From positions 113,392-177,391 of the forward strand of contig NZ_JAFCKB010000017.1 of the NCBI RefSeq assembly GCF_018130615.1: a stretch of 64,000 bases of DNA, written 5' to 3'. The translations under genes and the position numbers were made by a program. Each line of letters starts with the position of its first letter. Position 1 is the stretch's first letter. Positions 54,601 to 64,000 of this stretch are shown here, piece after piece. The notes beneath the pieces are model-generated. The model saw nothing but the letters and a program-made list of their open reading frames with translations. It was not told where the DNA came from and did no database searches. This stretch comes from Bradyrhizobium manausense (GTDB taxonomy: Bacteria; Pseudomonadota; Alphaproteobacteria; Rhizobiales; Xanthobacteraceae).

Positions 54601-55512
54601 ATGCCGCTGCTGACGATTCATCACAAGACCGAATATCGCTACAATCGTCCTGTGGCCTTCGGTGAGCACAGATTCATGCTGCGTCCAAGCGACGGCCATG
54701 ATCTGCGCGTGCTCGATTCCAGGCTCAAGATCTCACCCGAGCCGATGTCGCTGCGCTGGATTCACGACGTGTTCGGCAACTCGGTCGCGATCGTTGATTT
54801 CGACGCGCGCGCGGATCGCCTGACCTTCGACTGGCACGTCACCGTCGAGCACAATCCGGTCGAGGAGTTCGCGCTCACGCCGGATGATCCCGCCTATTTC
54901 TATCCCTTCGTCCATGATGACGAAGAGCTGCCCGATCTCGTCCAGTACATCACGCCGCAATACCCCGATCCCGAGGGCAAGATCGCGGCATGGGCGCGTG
55001 GCTTCCTCGATGGTGATGCGCCGTCGCCGACCTTTGAGATCTTGAGCCGGATCACGCACGCGATCCGTAAGCAGTTCAAGTACCGCAGGCGATACGAGCC
55101 CGGCACGCAAGCCCCGTGCGATACCCTGCGATGGGGCACCGGCACCTGCCGTGATTATGCGCTGTTCATGATCGAGGCGTTGCGTCGTCTCGGCATCGCC
55201 GCGCGCTTCGTCTCCGGCTACGTCTTCGTGCCCGAGGACATCGCGCGGCACCATGTCGGCGGCGGCTCGACCCATGCCTGGGTGCAGGTGTACCTGCCAA
55301 GCGCGGGCTGGATCGAGTTCGATCCGACCAATGGCATCGTCGGCACCCGCGATCTGATCCGCGTCGCGGTCGCGCGCGATCCGCGCCAGGCCATCCCGCT
55401 GCACGGGATCTATATCGGCACCCAGGATGCTTTCGAGGTCATGGACGTGAGCATCAAGGTGGTTTCGGACGAGGAGCGCCGCGGCGAGGAGCTGGAAGCG
55501 GAGGTTTTGTAG
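54601..55512 (+). CDS. Transglutaminase-like protease/ligase
   Basis: A 303-residue protein of the bacterial transglutaminase N + core family. It begins MPLLTIHHKTEYRYNRPVAF and the catalytic triad is complete: Cys in GTGTCRDYALFMIE, His in GGGSTHAWVQVYLP, and Asp in WIEFDPTNGIV. These enzymes probably act as peptidases and are often found with circularly permuted ATP-grasp genes, none of which are adjacent here. The ATG at 54601 matches the domain start. Confidence 0.88.
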   Translation: MPLLTIHHKTEYRYNRPVAFGEHRFMLRPSDGHDLRVLDSRLKISPEPMSLRWIHDVFGNSVAIVDFDARADRLTFDWHVTVEHNPVEEFALTPDDPAYFYPFVHDDEELPDLVQYITPQYPDPEGKIAAWARGFLDGDAPSPTFEILSRITHAIRKQFKYRRRYEPGTQAPCDTLRWGTGTCRDYALFMIEALRRLGIAARFVSGYVFVPEDIARHHVGGGSTHAWVQVYLPSAGWIEFDPTNGIVGTRDLIRVAVARDPRQAIPLHGIYIGTQDAFEVMDVSIKVVSDEERRGEELEAEVL

Positions 55513-55521
55513 ACAGCCACC

Positions 55522-55547
55522 GTCGTCCTGGCTTTCGCCAGGACGAC
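55522..55547. repeat. Short palindrome (GTCGTCCTGG family)
   Basis: GTCGTCCTGGC-TTTC-GCCAGGACGAC, a perfect 11-bp stem with a 4-base loop. It lacks a T run, so it is probably a member of the same dispersed repeat family as 48350-48489. Confidence 0.7.
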
Positions 55548-55599
55548 ACGAGAGTATGTGGCACTGTCGCTCCGCATCATTGCCAGCTATAGAGCCCCC

Positions 55600-55998
55600 A
55601 TGACCTCCGATCGTCTCTTCGTCTACGGCACCCTGATGCGCGGCTTCGACCATCCGATGGCGCGGCTATTGGCGCAGCATGCGGATTTTCTGGGCGAAGC
55701 GAGCTGTCGTGGCCGGCTTGTCCTGGTGAAGCATTATCCGGGATTGCTGCTGTCGGACGCGGCGTCCGATCTTGTGCACGGCGAGCTCTTCCATCTGCGT
55801 GCAGGCGAGGAGCTGCTGCGCGAGCTCGACATGTATGAGGCCTGCGGCGAGGGCTTTCCGGAGCCGACCGAATATCTGCGTCGGCTGATCGACGTGACCG
55901 GCGGGGATGGCGCGCCCGTGCCGGCGTGGACTTATGTCTACAACTGGCCGGTGGCGGGTCTGCCGCACATCGAGTCCGGCCGCTTCCTCGAGCACTAA
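55600..55998 (+). CDS. Gamma-glutamylcyclotransferase-like protein
   Basis: A 132-residue protein with the GGCT/AIG2 fold: LFVYGTLMRGFDHPMARLL with the characteristic YGTL, GEASCRGRLVLVKHYPGLLL, and the catalytic-type acidic residue in LRELDMYEACGEG. The ATG at 55600 starts the domain. Likely acts on gamma-glutamyl amines or related. Its stop overlaps the convergent chlorite dismutase by 4 bases. Confidence 0.85.
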   Translation: MTSDRLFVYGTLMRGFDHPMARLLAQHADFLGEASCRGRLVLVKHYPGLLLSDAASDLVHGELFHLRAGEELLRELDMYEACGEGFPEPTEYLRRLIDVTGGDGAPVPAWTYVYNWPVAGLPHIESGRFLEH

Positions 55999-56558
55999 GC
56001 CGACAGCACTTCCTTCACCACGCGCACGTCGACCTCGCGCTCGACATAGGTCCATTCCTCGGTCTGCCTGAGCATACCGACCAGCTCCTCGAACAGCGCG
56101 GCGTGGGCCGGGGCAAACTCGAACCAGGTCAGGAAATCGAAGGGCTCGCCGAGGTCGCGGCAGTGATAGAGCTGACGCGCGATGGCGGGCAGGAAACGAA
56201 GACTGCTGGCGATGTGGTGCGATCTGTCTTCGAAAATCTTGCGCCGCTCTTCCTGCGTCAGCTCCCACCAGGCCTGCGATTTGCGGATCGGGATCAGCGC
56301 CGCGCTCGTCGCCTCTATCCGGCCGAGACCGGCCTGCACGCTCACCAGCTGCTGCTTCTCGGCCCGCTCGGTGTAGCGCAAGCTGCTCGGCACGCCGACC
56401 AGGCGCCAGGCATTGCGCGAGGGCACCAGCGGCAACGAGACGGCGTCGCCGTCGGTCACCGACAGCGCCGGCATGAAGGGCAGGGGCTCGCCCGTCACAG
56501 GCGATATCGAGGTCACGCGCCAGCCCCCGCTGTGGCCACCTCGAAAGGTCCTGAACAT
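55995..56558 (-). CDS. cld: Chlorite dismutase, short clade II type
   Basis: A 187-residue heme protein that converts chlorite to chloride and O2, or otherwise a related heme enzyme. The sequence follows the dimeric Nitrobacter-type dismutase: RAEKQQLVSVQAGLGRIEAT, then IFEDRSHHIASSLRFLPAIA with axial His115, and RQLYHCRDLGEPFDFLTWFE with the distal Arg128 needed for chlorite turnover. The short length separates it from coproheme decarboxylases (HemQ). No perchlorate reductase genes are nearby, so a protective role or other role is possible. Confidence 0.8.
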   Translation of the reverse strand: MFRTFRGGHSGGWRVTSISPVTGEPLPFMPALSVTDGDAVSLPLVPSRNAWRLVGVPSSLRYTERAEKQQLVSVQAGLGRIEATSAALIPIRKSQAWWELTQEERRKIFEDRSHHIASSLRFLPAIARQLYHCRDLGEPFDFLTWFEFAPAHAALFEELVGMLRQTEEWTYVEREVDVRVVKEVLSA

Positions 56559-56600
56559 GGCCTATGGAAGCGTGGAACCGGCCGGGGTTCAAGTGGGCTT

Positions 56601-56638
56601 GTCATTCCGGGTTCGCGCTCCGCGGGCCCCGGAATGAC
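56601..56638. repeat. Palindromic repeat (GTCATTCCGG family, third copy)
   Basis: GTCATTCCGG and CCGGAATGAC form a 10-bp inverted repeat with an 18-base GC-rich loop; it is a short relative of 15583-15687. It lies between cld and dnaG. Confidence 0.7.
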
Positions 56639-56751
56639 GCAAGGGCTGTGAACAGCGCGCATAATCCTGACAAACCTGACTTTTAGGTCTGCCGCACCTA
56701 TATGCCTGATCCCTTCGCCCGACTCAGGCGGTTTCGCGCTACATACAGGCC

Positions 56752-58770
56752 ATGGCCATTCGCTTCACGCCCCAATTCCTCGACGAGCTGCGCGCCCGGC
56801 TTTCGGTTTCCGAAGTCGTGGGCAAGCGCGTCAAGCTGAAGAAGGCGGGGCGGGAGTGGAAGGGGCTGTCGCCGTTCCAGCAGGAGAAGACGCCGTCCTT
56901 CTACGTCAACGACCAGAAGGGTTTTTACCACGATTTTTCCTCCGGCAAGCACGGCGACATCATCAATTTCGTGATGGAGACCGACGGCGTGCCGTTTGGC
57001 GAGGCGGTGGAGCGGCTCGCCGGCATGGCCGGCCTGCCGCTGCCGGCGGTGACGCCGGATGCGGCGCGGCACGAGCAGCGCCGCCGCACGCTGCATGACG
57101 TCATGGAGCTTGCGGCCAAGTTTTTCTCCGAGACATTGGCCTCGCGCGTCGGCGCGAAAGCGCGCGGCTATCTCGCCGATCGCGCCATCTCGCCGGCGAC
57201 GCAATTGCAATTCCGCCTCGGCTATGCGCCGCCGCCGCCCGAGCGTTTCGCGCTGAAGGAGCATCTCGGCAAGCTCGGCGTCTCCGTCGAGGACATGATC
57301 GAGACAGGCCTGCTCGTTGCCGGCAACGACATCCCCGTGCCCTACGATCGCTTCCGCGATCGCGTGATGTTTCCGATCACCGATTTGCGCGGCCGCGTCA
57401 TCGCCTTCGGTGGGCGCGCGCTGGAGAAGGACGTTCCGGCAAAATACCTGAACTCGCCGGAGACGCCGCTCTTCCACAAGGGCGACAATCTCTACAATCA
57501 CCAGACGGCGCGCAAAGCCACCCATGACGGCAGCGCGCTGATCGTGGTCGAGGGCTATGTCGACGTCATCGCGATGGTCACGGCCGGTTTTCCCGGTGCC
57601 GTCGCGCCGCTCGGCACTGCGTTGACCGAAAACCAGCTCGCACTGCTCTGGAAGATGGCGGACGAGCCGATTCTCTGCTTCGACGGCGACCGCGCCGGAC
57701 AGAAGGCGGCTTATCGTGCCGCGGACCTTGCTTTGCCATTTCTCGCGCCCGGCAAGAGCCTGCGCTTTGCGCTGCTGCCGGAAGGGCAGGACCCCGACGA
57801 TCTCGCGCGCTCCGGCGGCCGTGGCGCGATCGAGGAGGTGATTGCAGCGGCGCGCCCGCTCGCCGACATGATCTGGTCGCGCGAGCTCGAAGGCGGCAAT
57901 TTTGCCACGCCCGAACGACGCGCCGCGCTGGAAGCGCGCATCAAGGAATTGTCCAACGGCATCCGCGACGAGGTGGTGCGACGTTACTACCGCGATGATT
58001 TTGTCGAGCGGCTGCAGCGCACCTTTGCGCCCGACGGCGGCCGCGGCGGCTTTGCCGGCCGGGGCAATTTCCGGCAGGGCGGTGGTCGCCCGTTTCAGCC
58101 CCGCGGCGGGCAGGCGAATCGATTCGGTGGCCAGGGATTTGGGGGAGGCCGTCGCGGCCCGCCCGGTCCGACCCCGCTACCGTCCGGTCCCTACCAGGCG
58201 GCGAGCCCCCAGCTCGCGACGAGCCCGATCATGCGTGGGCAGAGGAGCGCCATTTCCCGCCGCGAGGCCCTGATCCTGCAATGCCTGATCAATCACCCCT
58301 GGCTGCTGCACGATCACCTGGAGGAGGTGGCCGCCCTGGAGCTCGCTCATCCCGAGGCCCATAAGCTGCGGGCAGGCATCATTGCCGCCTTCGCCAACGA
58401 TCATCATCATTCGCCGGACCCTGGCGAGCAGGCCGAGAAGATGCGCGGCGATATCGAGAAGGGTGGATTTTCTCAGATTCTTCAAAGAGTTGAAGGCGGT
58501 ATCACCACCGCGGCGGTATGGGGCGCCCGCGAGGGCGCGGCGCGGGATGACGTTCTCTCGACCTGGCACCAGCTCGTCGCCTTGCATCGGCAGTACCATT
58601 CACTACTTAGAGAGCTGAAGGACGCCGAGCTGGCCTTGGGGGAGGACCCCAGCGAGGCCAATTTGGCGTGGCTGCGTGACGTCAAGGCCCGACTGGCCGA
58701 GGTCGACGGCACCGAGGCCCTGATCGAGGGTTTTGGCGAGCTGTCGGGCCGGTTCCAGAAGAGCGTGTGA
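56752..58770 (+). CDS. dnaG: DNA primase
   Basis: A 672-residue primase that synthesises RNA primers at the replication fork. The Toprim core has LIVVEGYVDVIAM and FDGDRAGQKAAYRAAD; the C-terminal helicase-binding domain follows a Gly/Pro/Arg-rich linker (residues about 430-490). The N-terminal CHC2 finger is degenerate: the four usual ligands are replaced by Ser40, Gln43, Asp61 and Ser64 in GLSPFQQEKTPSF...FYHDFSSG. That implies no bound zinc. It precedes rpoD, the conserved macromolecular synthesis order. Confidence 0.97.
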   Translation: MAIRFTPQFLDELRARLSVSEVVGKRVKLKKAGREWKGLSPFQQEKTPSFYVNDQKGFYHDFSSGKHGDIINFVMETDGVPFGEAVERLAGMAGLPLPAVTPDAARHEQRRRTLHDVMELAAKFFSETLASRVGAKARGYLADRAISPATQLQFRLGYAPPPPERFALKEHLGKLGVSVEDMIETGLLVAGNDIPVPYDRFRDRVMFPITDLRGRVIAFGGRALEKDVPAKYLNSPETPLFHKGDNLYNHQTARKATHDGSALIVVEGYVDVIAMVTAGFPGAVAPLGTALTENQLALLWKMADEPILCFDGDRAGQKAAYRAADLALPFLAPGKSLRFALLPEGQDPDDLARSGGRGAIEEVIAAARPLADMIWSRELEGGNFATPERRAALEARIKELSNGIRDEVVRRYYRDDFVERLQRTFAPDGGRGGFAGRGNFRQGGGRPFQPRGGQANRFGGQGFGGGRRGPPGPTPLPSGPYQAASPQLATSPIMRGQRSAISRREALILQCLINHPWLLHDHLEEVAALELAHPEAHKLRAGIIAAFANDHHHSPDPGEQAEKMRGDIEKGGFSQILQRVEGGITTAAVWGAREGAARDDVLSTWHQLVALHRQYHSLLRELKDAELALGEDPSEANLAWLRDVKARLAEVDGTEALIEGFGELSGRFQKSV

Positions 58771-59143
58771 TGAAAGAATCATGCGGACGGCCGCGCTAGG
58801 TACCGCTAAAAGACTCGCCAAATCCATGGTTTGGCGGCAAAAACAGGGTTAATCGAGGCTTAACGGTCTTGTAGCACTTTGGCCCCCAGGCGGCCGCAGG
58901 CAGAACAGACGCGTCAGGAATAAATCCGCGCAATCGCTGTTGGCACTTCACCTGCAACCGCTGCGACAAAGAGGCTCACGAAGCGTTAGGCAAATCCGGC
59001 GAGAGAAAGGTCGGGGTGGCGAGAGATGTGCGCGCCGCCCTTTCCGTGTCGAGATCTGGCGAAGCGAGAGCGTCGAGCAACAGGTTCAAGTGATTTCACG
59101 CGGGCGCGCGCACGTCTGCATGAAACGCGTTTAGGAGCAATGG
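58771..59143. other. dnaG-rpoD intergenic region with palindrome
   Basis: A 373-base gap that contains the rpoD promoter region. The only element I see is the palindrome CGCCAAA-TCCATGG-TTTGGCG at 58816-58836 without a T run. The rest is free of coding sequence. Confidence 0.45.
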
Positions 59144-61300
<2,157 letters not shown>

Positions 61301-61330
61301 TCCGGACAGGCTTTGTCGGTCATCTTCGTG

Positions 61331-61358
61331 CGGCGGGCGAAAGCCCGCCGTTCTTTTT
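61331..61358 (+). terminator. Intrinsic terminator of rpoD
   Basis: CGGCGGGC-GAAA-GCCCGCCG, an 8-bp stem with a GNRA-type tetraloop, followed by TTCTTTTT. It begins 30 bases after the rpoD stop and separates the housekeeping pair from the AT-rich insertion. Confidence 0.92.
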
Positions 61359-61550
61359 GCGTGCGTCGGCAAGAAGCTATTCAAAAAATGCTTATCGTCC
61401 CGGATACTGCGGCAGTGAATAAGATCGGTATCCGGCCTTGCCGTCTACGTGGAATTCGTGAATTGCTCTCACGAGTTGTACATTGCGCGACGCCCGTATA
61501 CGCTGCTGAGCAGATACGTCCTGACGCACCCGAGGAAGGGCTGGGCCGCG

Positions 61551-62618
61551 GTGGCTAAGAAATCAAAGGCATCTGGGAAATCTCCGTCTGTAAAGGCGCC
61601 ATTTCTAAAGGTAGATCAAGGAGACACCTCGTTCTATCTGACAAAGCTCACTGCGGGCGTCCTCGGAGTCATTACTTATGCGTCAATCAGGGGGCAGGAT
61701 AACGAGGAAGGCGCGGTTCAGCGGATTTTGAACACTCGTCGTATCAGTTCGATTGCTGATTTTGCGAATGCGGTTGGTCATTTTCCGAATTCCATTGTCC
61801 TCAACTGGGTTAACACCAAGGAAAAAATCATTGCCAAGGACGGCAGTTTAGAGGTGCCTATAGCGACTCGATCGGCTCAGCTGATTGATGGTCAGCATCG
61901 CGTTGAGGGTTTGCGCGCTGCATTGGAGACAAACCCCGAGATACGTGACCTAGAGATTCCGGTTGCGATTTATCAAAATCTATCGACGGCGCAGTGCGCA
62001 AACATATTTCTTTCGATCAACACAGAACAAAAGCCAGTGCCTCGATCCTTGGTGTACGATCTGTACGGCATAGCGGACGTAGAACTTGTCGACGCCGCTG
62101 CGGTACGTGCTCGCGATATTGCAATAGCGCTGAACGAGGATGAGGATTCTCCCTACCGAAATACAATAAAGTTTCCAGGATCTCCTCGCAGTAGAGGTGG
62201 TATCGCGCTGTCTACGGTTGTTACAGCCATGAAGCCACTTGTGGACATAAAGGGCGATTTCGAGCAACGAAATATCTTTGATCTCGAAACGCAAAAGAAA
62301 ATAATCAAGAATTTCTTTTCGGCAATTTCTCAATTCTATGGTGAGCGTTGGTACGAGCCAACCAACGCCTTTATGTATGCGGCGGGATTTAGCGGAGGAA
62401 CGGACTTCTTGAAAACCAAGATGCTCGCATATTGCCAAGATCGAAAGTCGTTTACCCAAAAGACCATGAAGGACGCTTTCAGTATTTCGGTCAATGATTT
62501 GATATTGCAGGAAGAAGTGAAGGGTAAAGGAGGTAAAGAGGCGACCCTTTTCATCCAAGAGCGATTGACTGGCCTCTTCAAGCTGACCTCATCGAAGGGG
62601 AATGATTACGAGGTTTAG
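61551..62618 (+). CDS. DGQHR-domain protein (DndB-like)
   Basis: A 355-residue protein from GTG at 61551 (AGGAAGG lies upstream; an earlier GTG at 61449 is also in frame). The name-giving motif is at residues 113-117 in SAQLIDGQHRVEGLRAAL, and the partner motif FLSINTEQKPVPRSLVYDLYG follows about 60 residues later. DGQHR proteins include DndB of DNA phosphorothioation loci and many stand-alone members in defence islands. No other dnd gene is present. The base composition is clearly AT-richer than the flanks. It abuts a second gene with no gap. Confidence 0.85.
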   Translation: MAKKSKASGKSPSVKAPFLKVDQGDTSFYLTKLTAGVLGVITYASIRGQDNEEGAVQRILNTRRISSIADFANAVGHFPNSIVLNWVNTKEKIIAKDGSLEVPIATRSAQLIDGQHRVEGLRAALETNPEIRDLEIPVAIYQNLSTAQCANIFLSINTEQKPVPRSLVYDLYGIADVELVDAAAVRARDIAIALNEDEDSPYRNTIKFPGSPRSRGGIALSTVVTAMKPLVDIKGDFEQRNIFDLETQKKIIKNFFSAISQFYGERWYEPTNAFMYAAGFSGGTDFLKTKMLAYCQDRKSFTQKTMKDAFSISVNDLILQEEVKGKGGKEATLFIQERLTGLFKLTSSKGNDYEV

Positions 62619-63395
62619 GTGCTTTTCGAGGCCGCAAGATATGCTGCGTCTTTAGGTTTGCCGCTGGCGAGTGAAGTTGTGCCTACGCGAGGCCCTCTCA
62701 CGTTGCAGGAAGCATCAACGCTCGTTGGAAAACTCGAAGACGATTCGCAGAAGCTGATCTACTCTTCGTTGCTCTCCATCGCAGTCGGATTACGTGGTCT
62801 TGAGTTGCAGTACACTACTTGGCCGACCATAAACTTTTACTACTCCTGTTTCTACTCAATCAGAGCCATTTTGGCGCTTTCGAGCGTGTGTCTGTATTAC
62901 GACGCCAAGAAGCCGCGCTCGCTTGAATGCCTCGTTGGCAAACTGCCATCACAGCCGCCAGGCAACGTTCGCGGGTCGACACACAAATTTGCATTTGACG
63001 CATTCTCTCGTCGATTTAAGAGCAGTCCCATACTGTCTCAGACAATCGACAGCCAAACTCCGTTCGATTGGCTAATGAAGCGAAGAGAAGATGCGAATTA
63101 CAACGTTGCGCGCTTCGTTGAGCCCAGCGAAAGTGTGTATTTCTCTTATGTAAAGCGCAGCTCGATCAGAAAGCTCTGTGTGGAGTATTTGCAGGATGCT
63201 TCGTATGCTTTTGATCCAGATCATGCATTGATGGCGTATCCATTGATGCTCATCAAGCATATTGAGGGAATGGGTGTGAAAGGTCATTCCTGCATTCAAG
63301 GCAATGTAGACGATCAGAAGTATGAGGGATATCTTGTAGATGTATTTGGTCCGCTGCAACCGCTGCTGCAATTGAAGAAATCCGTCTTACTTTAG
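62619..63395 (+). CDS. HEPN-like partner of the DGQHR protein
   Basis: A 258-residue protein starting with GTG directly after the TAG of the DGQHR gene (no spacer), so the two are translated together. No named family is certain. Residues about 70-165 follow the pattern of HEPN-fold proteins: INFYYSCFYSIRAILALSS (helix with aromatic pair), a GSTHKFAFDAFSRRF stretch, then WLMKRREDANYNVARF, which corresponds to the R-x-x-A/N-Y signature common in that fold. A classical RX4-6H nuclease motif is not clear (RGSTH is R-x3-H). AT-rich like its partner. Confidence 0.6.
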   Translation: MLFEAARYAASLGLPLASEVVPTRGPLTLQEASTLVGKLEDDSQKLIYSSLLSIAVGLRGLELQYTTWPTINFYYSCFYSIRAILALSSVCLYYDAKKPRSLECLVGKLPSQPPGNVRGSTHKFAFDAFSRRFKSSPILSQTIDSQTPFDWLMKRREDANYNVARFVEPSESVYFSYVKRSSIRKLCVEYLQDASYAFDPDHALMAYPLMLIKHIEGMGVKGHSCIQGNVDDQKYEGYLVDVFGPLQPLLQLKKSVLL

Positions 63396-63468
63396 GCGGC
63401 GATGTTTTGGCCGCAGAGAGCGTCAGATCGGTTACGCTTGGATTTGTCTCGACGCTAATGGCAAATCC

Positions 63469-63849
63469 ATGCCCGACCATCATCTCACCGTCTTCTACAA
63501 CACCCGCTGCCCCGTCTGCGACGCCGGCATCGGCTGGCAGCGCAACAAGCTGCTTGCGCTGGTGCGGGCGGGCACGATCGAATTCAAAGACATCAACGAG
63601 CAGCCCGATGTGCTGGCGCAGTTTGGCGCCTCGCTCGACGACATCAGGCGCCGCCTGCATGCGACCGATGAGGCCGGCGGGCTAATCGTCGGTGCTGATG
63701 TCGCGATTGCGCTGTGGCGGATGACGCCGGGTGAGGGGTGGCTCGCCGCGCTGTTCGGCAATCGCGTGGCGCTGCCGGTCACGCGGTTTGTCTACGACCG
63801 TTTTGCCGACCTGCTGTTTGCCTGGAACAGATGGTGCGGGCGCTGGTGA
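63469..63849 (+). CDS. DCC-family thiol-disulfide oxidoreductase-like protein (DUF393)
   Basis: A 126-residue thioredoxin-fold protein. The family motif is usually YDGxCPxC; here it reads FYNTRCPVCDAGIG, keeping the CxxC pair. The remainder (LHATDEAGGLIVGADVAIAL and the terminal Trp-rich helix) fits DUF393. GC content returns to the genome level, marking the right edge of the insertion. Confidence 0.85.
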   Translation: MPDHHLTVFYNTRCPVCDAGIGWQRNKLLALVRAGTIEFKDINEQPDVLAQFGASLDDIRRRLHATDEAGGLIVGADVAIALWRMTPGEGWLAALFGNRVALPVTRFVYDRFADLLFAWNRWCGRW

Positions 63850-64000
63850 GCGCCTGCCTCGGGCTCGATGAGATCAAGTTCAGTGCGAGCGCCAAAGGAA
63901 GTGCGCTCCCTCTCCCGCTTGCGGGCAGGGGAATCGCATATGGATTTGCGGCCCCTATTGCGTTGTTTTGTAAGATGGATTCTGAGAACGACTCCCACAA
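63850..64000. other. Terminal non-coding stretch with palindromic repeat fragment
   Basis: The last 151 bases hold no credible gene start. A CTCCCTCTCCCGCTTGCGGGC hairpin (about 63910-63935) belongs to the CTCTCCC/GGGAGAG repeat type. A minus-strand open frame here has no recognisable product. Confidence 0.4.

Noticed and set aside
63779-64000. Minus-strand frame at the window end
   Set aside because: It overlaps the DUF393 gene and a palindromic repeat and shows no domain.

Overview
This window is chromosomal DNA from a GC-rich alphaproteobacterium, most likely Bradyrhizobium or a close relative in the Nitrobacteraceae. The evidence is the dnaG-rpoD order, a PHB phasin, a PdhS-type cell-cycle kinase, a 1154-residue CarB, a short chlorite dismutase of the Nitrobacter type, a tRNA-His without the extra G-1, a primase without zinc ligands, and several families of Rhizobiales-type palindromic intergenic repeats.

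Layout. 1-1080: 3' part of serA. 1120-5581 (minus): a tight four-gene catabolic operon (2-hydroxycarboxylate transporter, CitE-like lyase, CaiB/BaiF CoA-transferase, Tat-exported amidohydrolase) facing a divergent LysR regulator. 6720-15310: thiolase, FAD monooxygenase, HBM-type chemoreceptor and a large PAS kinase. 15953-16384: phasin. 16702: tRNA-His. About 16.8-21.8 kb: an accessory stretch with a cyclase-TolB-TPR protein, an AT-rich orphan, a LuxR-type regulator, a GrlR-like protein and degenerate DNA. 21.9-26.2 kb: AEC carrier, a small secreted Cys protein, an orphan ParA, two related micro-membrane proteins and a DapA-like aldolase with a structured leader. 26.6-39.6 kb: housekeeping (trxB, greA, carB, carA) mixed with LysR, Lrp, DoxX, an ArsR/MFS pair, a tRNA-like gene with an 8-base anticodon loop, Dps and a cupin. 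39.7-56.6 kb: hydrolases, YqeY, a frameshifted epoxide hydrolase, acyl-CoA synthetase, MarR, a hybrid kinase, an ArsR-SRPBCC-SRPBCC operon, an LVIVD beta-propeller, transglutaminase and chlorite dismutase. 56.75-61.3 kb: dnaG-rpoD. 61.5-63.4 kb: an AT-rich two-gene insertion (DGQHR-domain protein plus HEPN-like partner) behind the rpoD terminator. The end holds a DCC-family protein.

The best candidates for something undescribed are the DGQHR/HEPN-like pair (61551-63395), the rod-shaped RNA or leader in front of the DapA-like gene (26219-26352), and the 76-nt tRNA-like gene with an enlarged anticodon loop (35865-35940). Several regulator/operator pairs can be read directly: twin GTTCAA-N6-TTGAAC sites between arsR and an MFS pump, a GCAACCA-AA-TGGTTGC palindrome before an ArsR-SRPBCC operon, and a TGC-rich inverted repeat before the phasin. 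No CRISPR array, intact insertion sequence or rRNA gene was seen.
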